From contig CANQNY010000012.1 of the NCBI GenBank assembly GCA_947625335.1, positions 1-33,982 on the forward strand: a stretch of DNA of 33,982 nucleotides. Reading direction: 5' to 3'. This DNA is from an uncultured Clostridia bacterium. Its GTDB lineage: Bacteria; Bacillota; Clostridia; Oscillospirales; Ruminococcaceae. The first letter of the stretch is position 1; each line of letters starts with the position of its first letter. The notes below the pieces were generated by a model that saw only the letters and a program-made list of their open reading frames with translations, did not search any database and was not told where the DNA came from. Of this stretch, positions 27,144-33,982 are shown in pieces. A program made the translations under genes and the position numbers.

Positions 27144-28018
27144 TTATATCAAATTAACCCTTTCCTTAATATAGTCCGACACCGTATCCGCGTATTTGTC
27201 GAGCTTTACCAGCAGCGCGAGATGTCCGCCTGTAATATTAGTCACAACGATCGGATTTGTCATAACCGAGATCAGCGCGTCCTTGCACGCTTGATTAAAG
27301 GTATTGTCGTCCTCTGATAAGATCAGCAGAGCTCTGTCGTCAAACTTTACAAAATCTTCGGAAGTCATTCCGAAATGATTTTCCGCATCAACAAGAAAAT
27401 CCATCATGTGATATTCGTATTCTTTGGTGAGCAGTTTCAACGCCGCATCACAAAGGTTTTCCATAAGCGGCTTTTCTTTTTCCGTGAATCCCGCTGTAAT
27501 CTTTTTCATTACCGCCTGTTTTATAAGCTTTTTGTACAATGAAAACGGAACAAAGCGCAGAATTTTTTTGCTTTTTTCTGGCTCTCGATCATTTTTTTGA
27601 GATGATCGTATGCCTCGGCGCTCATATTTTTCGATAATGAGCATGTGTTTGAAAGAACCATTCCTTCAATGATCTCGGGATAATTTTTCGCAATTATTTG
27701 AGCCACGATCCCGCCCAGCGACTGCCCGACAAGCCAGACCTTTTCGTCAAGCTTTTTCAGAAGCTCCGCGACTGCCGCGGCAAACTCCGCGTTATTCTCA
27801 AACCGGATCTGATAATCAAATGTTATCACGGAAAAATCCCTCGCAAATCTTTCAAAATGCAGATAAAGCAGATCGGACAGACCTATCCCGCCCGTAAGTA
27901 AGACGATTGTCGCTTTTCCGTTCGGATTTTTATAATATCGGTAAGCAAAGGATTTGCCGCCGCTTAACGTCATTTTTTGGATCGGATATTTTTCATAAAA
28001 TTCTTCTAAACCGTTCAT
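27144..28018 (-). CDS. alpha/beta hydrolase split into two frames by a -1 shift at an A7 run (pseudogene, sequencing error, or frameshift site)
   Basis: frame 1 MNGLEEFYEKYP...VWLVGQSLGGIVAQIIAKNYPEIIEGMVLSNTCS...SQKKAKK; frame 2 ILRFVPFSLYKKLIKQ...DDRALLILSEDDNTFNQACKDAL...TGGHLALLVKLDKYAD. Confidence 0.75.
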
Positions 28019-28145
28019 TGTTTTCCCCCATAAATATAAAATTTTTTTCTGAATATATAATCGCACATCTTGCCGCCTGTACCCGGCTGTTCTGTGTACA
28101 CAAAGGCTGCGCCCGACAGAAGCATGATAACGGGCTTTTCATGAT

Positions 28146-28400
28146 TTAACCTTTCTTGCCGAAAAGCCCTTTCTTTTCATAAGGCTCGCTGTTTACGGAA
28201 ACGACCTCGTATCCGGTATTCGCGATCACTTTTTTCAGTTCCTGCTCCGAAATATCGTTCTCGGTAATTATTATCGTCTGCTTTTTTGTGTGAGAACTCG
28301 TCACCCTTTTTACGGAAAAATTCTGCCGCACAGCGTCATTGATATGCGCCTCGCACATTCCGCAAGCCATTCCCTCAATACCTATCGTAATTTTTATCAT
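28146..28400 (-). CDS. heavy-metal-associated (HMA) domain protein
   Basis: MIKITIGIEGMACGMCEAHINDAVRQNF (MxCxxC), RBS ggaaggag. Confidence 0.9.
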   Translation of the reverse strand: MIKITIGIEGMACGMCEAHINDAVRQNFSVKRVTSSHTKKQTIIITENDISEQELKKVIANTGYEVVSVNSEPYEKKGLFGKKG

Positions 28401-28425
28401 GGAAAAATCTCCTTCCATCAATGAA

Positions 28426-28441
28426 GTTAGTGCACACTAAC
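28426..28441. promoter_or_regulatory. operator site 5 GTTAG-N6-CTAAC
   Basis: GTTAGTGCACACTAAC. Confidence 0.8.
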
Positions 28442-28448
28442 CAATATG

Positions 28449-28477
28449 ATTATAACATAAGTTTTTCGGTTTGTCAA
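28449..28477 (-). promoter_or_regulatory. promoter of the HMA operon
   Basis: minus strand TTGACA 17 nt TATAAT, operator just downstream. Confidence 0.8.
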
Positions 28478-28633
28478 TCCGGAAGTAATGCTTTTATAGC
28501 GTTATTTATGCAAAAATCACAATAATCATCGATAAATAACAGATATTTTTGTAATAAACACCAAAAATGCAAGAAATAGTATTTTCCTCTAAGAAAATCC
28601 TATTGACAAATCACTCGAATTGGGTTTATAATA

Positions 28634-28660
28634 TAACAGTGATATATAACACCGTTATAG
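28634..28660. promoter_or_regulatory. candidate TetR autoregulatory operator
   Basis: ATAACaGTG-N8-CACcGTTAT inverted repeat just downstream of TTGACA/TATAAT and upstream of the TetR start. Confidence 0.6.
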
Positions 28661-28670
28661 AGGTGATAAA

Positions 28671-29288
28671 GTGAGCGAGTTTGAACAAACAACACTTGAA
28701 AAAATCCACGCGGCGGCAAAAGCGGAATTTCTCGAAAAGGGATTTTTGTCTGCGTCATTGCGGAATATTGTCAAGACTGCCGGCGTGACAACAGGAGCTT
28801 TTTACGGATACTTTTCAAGCAAGGAAGCGCTGTTCGCTTCTATTGTAGAACCCCACGCTGCTGCGGTTATGGGAAAATTCATGACAACACAAACGGACTT
28901 TGCCGAGCTGCCGAAGGAAGAGCAGCCCGATCACATGGGCAAGGAATCGGCGGATTGCATAAATTGGATGATTGACTATATGTACGATAATTACGAGGAT
29001 TTCAAAATTCTGATCTGCTGCGGCGACGGAACTCCATACGAGCATTTCATCGACTCAATGGTAGATATTGAGGTTGAATATACATTTAAGTATATTGAGG
29101 TTCTGAAAAGTCTTGGCAAAGATGTTCCCGAACTTGACAGAGAGCTTTGCCACATGATCGCAAGCGGTATGTTCGAGGGCGTTTTTGAAGCGATCCGCCA
29201 CGATATGCCAAAAGATCGTGCTAAGGTTTTTATAAAACAGCTTCGTGAGTTTTACACTGCGGGTTGGATGAAAATTATGGGGCAGTAA
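28671..29288 (+). CDS. TetR/AcrR family regulator
   Basis: GTG start; AAKAEFLEKGFLSASLRNIVKTAGVTTGAFYGYFSSKEALF. Confidence 0.93.
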   Translation: MSEFEQTTLEKIHAAAKAEFLEKGFLSASLRNIVKTAGVTTGAFYGYFSSKEALFASIVEPHAAAVMGKFMTTQTDFAELPKEEQPDHMGKESADCINWMIDYMYDNYEDFKILICCGDGTPYEHFIDSMVDIEVEYTFKYIEVLKSLGKDVPELDRELCHMIASGMFEGVFEAIRHDMPKDRAKVFIKQLREFYTAGWMKIMGQ

Positions 29289-29311
29289 TGTCCTTTAATT
29301 TTTGAAAATAG

Positions 29312-29327
29312 GTTAGTTTTAACTAAC
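29312..29327. promoter_or_regulatory. operator site 6 GTTAG-N6-CTAAC
   Basis: GTTAGTTTTAACTAAC, with TATAAT at 29329. Confidence 0.8.
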
Positions 29328-29399
29328 TTATAATTGGATACTTGAAGCCGACTGCAGCGGCTTCCGTATCATATAAACTTACTTTAAGGAGGAACGGAT

Positions 29400-31172
29400 G
29401 TGAAGAACAAAAATCTTTCTGAGCTTATGAGCTATGCGGGCAAGCATAGATATCTAACCTATTTATCGCTCGTATTATCGGTAATAAGCGCAGTTTTAAC
29501 GCTTTTGCCGTTTGTATTTATCTTCTTTATTATCAAGGAGGTCATAGAGGTAGCTCCAAACTTTTCGGAGGCTGTCAATGTTGCCTACAACGGTTGGATG
29601 GCGGTGATTTTTGCGCTGATCTCGATCATCATTTACATAGGCGCGCTTATGTGTTCTCATTTATCGGCGTTCAAGATCGCAGGAAATATGCGGAAAACAA
29701 TGATGTCGCATATCGCAAAGCTGCCGCTTGGATTTATCGGAGAAATGGGCAGCGGAAAAATACGCCGTATTGTCAACGAAAGCAGTGCGGCAACAGAAAC
29801 TTATCTTGCTCACCAATTACCTGATATGGCGGGAGCAGTCACAACCCCTCTCGGCATGATAGTTATGCTGTTTTTGTTTGATTGGCGGTTCGGGCTGATC
29901 TGTCTTGTTCCGGTCGTTCTCGGATTTGCGTCAATGTTCAAGATGGCGGGACCGCAAATGGCGGAGGATATGAAAAATTATCAGAATGCACTTGAAGATA
30001 TGAATAACCAAGCCGTTGAATATGTTCGCGGAATTCCCGTAGTAAAAACCTTCGGGCAGACCGTGCATACTTTTACACGCTTTAAGGGATCAATAGACAG
30101 CTATTATAAATTCTGCATTGCTTATTGTAAACAATGCCGTATGCCTATGCTGATGTATACCGTTTTCGTCAACAGCGCTTTTGCGTTTCTTATCACGCTC
30201 GCGCTGATCTTGACGGGCGGTGAAGCCGTGGCACAATCAGTGCTGCTCAGTCTTATTTTCTATGTGATATTTACCCCCGCCATCGCCACCTCTATGACGA
30301 AGGTCATGTATATTAGTGAAAACGGAATGATCGTCAACGACGCGCTCACCCGCGTCCACTCAATACTTGATATGAAGCCCTTGCCCGATACGCCAAAACC
30401 CGAGTCGCCGAAAGATAACTCAGTAGAATTCAAAAATGTTTCTTTCCGTTATAATGGAGCGGAAATGAACGCGCTTGAAGATGTTTCGTTTATGGTACAG
30501 CCGGGCGAAACCATTGCGCTGGTTGGTCCGTCGGGCGGAGGAAAAACCACCGCCGCGGGTTTGATCGCACGATTTTGGGACGTGTCCGACGGCGAGATTA
30601 AGGTTGGCGGCGTTAATGTTAAGAATATAAAAAAATCCGAGCTGACGGAAACCGTATCGTATGTTTTTCAGGACAGCAGACTTCTCAAAACCTCGATTCT
30701 CGAAAATGTAAGGCTCTCGAAGCCGAACGCTTCACGAAACGAAGTGGAAAATGCTCTGCATAAGGCGCAATGCGACGATATTATCGCAAAGCTTCCGAAC
30801 GGGATCGATACCGTTATCGGAACAAAGGGCGTATATCTGTCAGGTGGCGAACAACAGCGAATTGCCATTGCACGCGTTATGCTGAAAAATTCTCCCATTA
30901 TTATTTTAGACGAGGCAACTGCTTTTGCAGATCCGGAAAACGAAGCGCTTGTACAACGCGCTTTTGAGGAACTGTCAAAGGACAAAACGGTAATTATGAT
31001 TGCCCACCGTTTGACTACGGTCAGAAACGCGGACAGAATTTTCGTATTAAAGGATGGAAAAATTCAAGAAAGAGGCACACACGATAAACTTGCGGGAGCC
31101 GACGGACTGTACGCGAAAATGTGGCAGGATTATCAGACCTCGGTCAATTGGAAGGTTGGAGGTGCAATATGA
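29400..31172 (+). CDS. ABC exporter (fused permease-ATPase), first half of a pair
   Basis: GTG start after aaggagg; Walker A GPSGGGKTTA, YLSGGEQQRIAIARVML, IIILDEATAFAD. Confidence 0.95.
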   Translation: MKNKNLSELMSYAGKHRYLTYLSLVLSVISAVLTLLPFVFIFFIIKEVIEVAPNFSEAVNVAYNGWMAVIFALISIIIYIGALMCSHLSAFKIAGNMRKTMMSHIAKLPLGFIGEMGSGKIRRIVNESSAATETYLAHQLPDMAGAVTTPLGMIVMLFLFDWRFGLICLVPVVLGFASMFKMAGPQMAEDMKNYQNALEDMNNQAVEYVRGIPVVKTFGQTVHTFTRFKGSIDSYYKFCIAYCKQCRMPMLMYTVFVNSAFAFLITLALILTGGEAVAQSVLLSLIFYVIFTPAIATSMTKVMYISENGMIVNDALTRVHSILDMKPLPDTPKPESPKDNSVEFKNVSFRYNGAEMNALEDVSFMVQPGETIALVGPSGGGKTTAAGLIARFWDVSDGEIKVGGVNVKNIKKSELTETVSYVFQDSRLLKTSILENVRLSKPNASRNEVENALHKAQCDDIIAKLPNGIDTVIGTKGVYLSGGEQQRIAIARVMLKNSPIIILDEATAFADPENEALVQRAFEELSKDKTVIMIAHRLTTVRNADRIFVLKDGKIQERGTHDKLAGADGLYAKMWQDYQTSVNWKVGGAI

Positions 31173-32902
31173 TAAGCAGAATTATGAAACGTTTCGCGCT
31201 TTCACAAGAAGGTGCAAAGGGACTTGTGCGAGCTATTGCGGCGTGTACCGTTGCTGACATTGTGCTGATGTTCCCGGTGGGACTTCTGTACTTCCTTGTA
31301 AGCGACTTTATGAATGGTGCAGTACCGAAAAGCCACTATGTGTTATATGGCATTGGAATTGTCGGCGCTCTTCTTTTGATTTTCCTTTCGGAATTTTGGA
31401 AATATAACGCCACCTACTTCTCTACATACAGAGAATCGGGGGCGTGCAGAATTCGCCTTGCGGAAAAGCTGCGCCGTCTGCCACTTTCTTTCTTCGGGAA
31501 AAAAGACCTCGCCGATTTGACAAATACTATGCTTGGTGACGTAGCGACAACCGAGCATATGCTTTCCCACTATGTACCGCAATTTTATGGTTCTATTATT
31601 TCCACTTGTGTGATTGCCGTTAGTTTGCTATTTTATGATTGGCGGCTCGCCCTTGCTGCCTTGTGGGTTCTGCCTGTCGCGCTTTTAATAGTCGGGCTAT
31701 CAAAAAACGCACAAAACTATTTCAGCCGCAAGCAGAATATGGCACAGATCGCAGTGCAGGACGGAGTGCAGGAGTGTCTTGAAACCGTGCGTGATCTGAA
31801 AAGCAATAACGCTGAAAAGGAATATCTTGACGGGTTGTTTGAAAAAATCGACAATTTGGAAAGCCGGCATATGAAAAGCGAGCTTGGAATCGCGATGTTT
31901 GTTGTACCGGCTCAGATGATTCTGAAGCTTGGTATAGCAACAGTCGCACTTGTAGGCAGTACGCTGCTTATAAACGGCACGCTCTCTTTGATTACATTCT
32001 TTATGTTCCTGCTGGTCGTTTCGAGAATATATGAACCTATGTCATTCTCGTTGCAGAATTTAGCTGCCATGAATTCACTGAAAATAAATATCAATCGCAT
32101 GAACGAAATAGAGAACTTCAAAGAACAAGACGGAAAAAAGGATTTCAAACCTAAAGGTTACGAAATTACCTTTGAAAATGTGGGCTTCGCTTATAACAGC
32201 GATGAAACGGTACTCAAAAATGTATCGTTCACAGCAAGACAGGGCGAGGTGACGGCGCTTATCGGTTCGTCGGGCGGCGGCAAATCCACAGCGGCTAAGC
32301 TGGCGGCAAGATTTTGGGACGCTGATATCGGTACAATTACGATTGGCGGCGTTGATGTAAGATCCGTTGATCCGGAACAGCTTCTGACGGCGTTCTCCAT
32401 TGTTTTTCAGGACGTTACACTCTTTAACAATAACGTTATGGAGAACATTCGTATCGGCAGAAAGAACGCGACCGATGAGGAGGTCATGGAAGCAGCAAGG
32501 CTTGCAAACTGTGAAGAATTTGTGGAAAAGCTGCCCGAAAAGTGGAACAGCAATATTGGAGAAAACGGCAGCTCACTTTCCGGCGGTGAACGGCAGCGAA
32601 TTTCTATTGCCCGTGCGTTTTTAAAGGACGCTCCCATCATTTTGCTTGATGAGGCGACCGCCTCTCTTGATGTGGAAAACGAGACTGCAATACAATCGGC
32701 TCTTTCTCGGCTGATCAAGGATAAGACTGTGCTTTTGATCGCACACAGAATGCGTACCGTTTCCGGCGCGGATAAGGTCGTTGTACTATCGGACGGTACG
32801 GTTGCGGAACAAGGTCAGCCAAGCAATCTGCTTGAACAAAACGGTATTTATTCCAAAATGGTCAAGTTACAAACCGAGAGTCAAAGTTGGACAATCGGTT
32901 AA
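31169..32902 (+). CDS. ABC exporter (fused permease-ATPase), second half of a pair
   Basis: start MISRIMKRF overlaps previous stop (ATGA); GSSGGGKSTA, SLSGGERQRISIARAFL, IILLDEATASLD. Confidence 0.95.
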   Translation: MISRIMKRFALSQEGAKGLVRAIAACTVADIVLMFPVGLLYFLVSDFMNGAVPKSHYVLYGIGIVGALLLIFLSEFWKYNATYFSTYRESGACRIRLAEKLRRLPLSFFGKKDLADLTNTMLGDVATTEHMLSHYVPQFYGSIISTCVIAVSLLFYDWRLALAALWVLPVALLIVGLSKNAQNYFSRKQNMAQIAVQDGVQECLETVRDLKSNNAEKEYLDGLFEKIDNLESRHMKSELGIAMFVVPAQMILKLGIATVALVGSTLLINGTLSLITFFMFLLVVSRIYEPMSFSLQNLAAMNSLKININRMNEIENFKEQDGKKDFKPKGYEITFENVGFAYNSDETVLKNVSFTARQGEVTALIGSSGGGKSTAAKLAARFWDADIGTITIGGVDVRSVDPEQLLTAFSIVFQDVTLFNNNVMENIRIGRKNATDEEVMEAARLANCEEFVEKLPEKWNSNIGENGSSLSGGERQRISIARAFLKDAPIILLDEATASLDVENETAIQSALSRLIKDKTVLLIAHRMRTVSGADKVVVLSDGTVAEQGQPSNLLEQNGIYSKMVKLQTESQSWTIG

Positions 32903-32976
32903 AAAAATATATACAAGTTTAAAGTACAAATACAGCGGCAGTTTGTTTACTCAAACCGCCGCTATTATATCTATAG

Positions 32977-33598
32977 CTAAATCTTTTTTGTTCTTGGCGA
33001 ATGTTTCCTTTCAGAAATCTCAACTGCATGACCCTCTGAATCACCATAGAACTCAATCGACACACATTTCGGCGCGTATACCTTAGCAATCTCTTTTTCA
33101 ACTTCTCGGCTGTCTGCATACTGCACCTTGCGCTCGGATTTTTCCTCAATTGAGTATGCGTCCTCAAACTGTATCCCCCACTTGAAGAACAACTTGAGCC
33201 GAGTTTTCATAGGATAACCGCATTATCCGCTGCGCGGAAAACGCTCCCGTTTTCATAACAATGAAATTACCTTTCGGCATGGATTTCAACTCGTCCACGG
33301 TCATCAGTGGGCGCTCTATCACTTGAAGTTGGCGTGATCCGCCTGTTGTTCTCGATTGTCGGGTAACTGAACCACTGAGAACGGTCTGCTTGTCGAGGTA
33401 GTTCAGCGCGTCAATGCTCACCTCGCTGTCAACGAGCATTGAAAGTTCCGCAGGCTCGATTTCAAGCACCGTTGCCATAGGCGAAAGATGCTCCTTATCC
33501 ATACCGAGTTCGCCGAGCTTGTCGGAAAGTTCCGTTTCCGAACAGGGGAAACATATTTCCGTGCAGTATGGAGAATTCTGAATTGTTGCTTTTATCAT
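32977..33598 (-). pseudogene. conjugative-element remnant: N-terminus of one element ORF fused to a TraG/VirD4-like C-terminus, interrupted by a short insertion
   Basis: MIKATIQNSPYCTEICFPCSETELSDKLGELGM... joined to ERPLMTVDELKSMPKGNFIVMKTG | ~35 nt | MKTRLKLFFKWGIQFEDAYSIEEKSERKVQYAD. Confidence 0.6.
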
Positions 33599-33674
33599 TG
33601 TATACCTCCGAATTATATATTCAAGCTCCGAAGAGCCTGTTATAACGGGTTCTGCTGAATTATGCAGAAAGCAA

Positions 33675-33726
33675 AAAACGCCTGTAAATCACCTCACATA
33701 ATTAAGAGATAATTTACAGGCGTTTT
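33675..33726. terminator. bidirectional terminator
   Basis: AAAACGCCTGTAAAT (33675) / ATTTACAGGCGTTTT (33712). Confidence 0.8.
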
Positions 33727-33860
33727 GCCTAAATTTAAACGTAAGATTTTTGTTGTCGAGGGTTCAAGTCCCGTCAAAATCTTTTTTGTGAAGTTTTAAA
33801 GAAAAAATACCTACCCAATATAGCCTGCTGAAATTATACCACCGTCCGAAAAGATTAACT

Positions 33861-33905
33861 AAAAAAATCCGCCCACAGCTTTCGAGCTACGGGCGGAATT
33901 TTTTA
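33861..33905 (+). terminator. Rho-independent terminator
   Basis: TCCGCCC...GGGCGGA followed by ATTTTTTAT. Confidence 0.75.
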
Positions 33906-33982
33906 TAGGTAAACCACTAATCCGAACACAGGTCTACCGGGATAAAATACGAACAAATCGGTATCCCCGTGTTTGTTCGTAT

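Noticed and set aside
33750-33785. A functional tRNA gene
   Set aside because: Only a T-arm-like segment; no acceptor, D-arm or anticodon arm upstream, and T-stem has a mismatch.

Overview
This looks like a chromosomal window from a gut or rumen type Clostridia bacterium; the taxon is inferred from protein style only. Backbone part (1-15.4 kb): the end of a CRISPR array reading into cas4-cas1-cas2 (I-C-like adaptation module, no effector genes in the window), a PfkB sugar kinase, a lipoprotein that appears to fuse a sugar-type solute-binding domain to a 5'-nucleotidase C-terminal-like domain, a hybrid histidine kinase, and a tightly packed seven-gene minus-strand operon (DgkA, CarS-like CDP-lipid synthase, PssA, Psd, UbiA, PEP-synthase-like, GNAT) bracketed by a ~55 bp inverted repeat. 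Accessory part (15.5-33.7 kb): a serine recombinase, an oriT-like hairpin-rich region, a frameshifted and truncated mobC, scars of TetR/ABC-permease genes, then an apparent metal/redox regulon: DUF3793-flavodoxin, a flavin-based electron-transfer-like operon (anchored Tp47-like protein, heme/FMN-binding membrane protein, ApbE, NusG-II, Gx transporter), an HMA/hydrolase/methyltransferase/ATC-hydrolase operon, TetR, and a paired ABC exporter. It ends in conjugative-element debris. The most striking observation is a palindrome GTTAG-N6-CTAAC found perfectly six times, only in four promoter regions of this island, defining a candidate regulon that ties these operons together.
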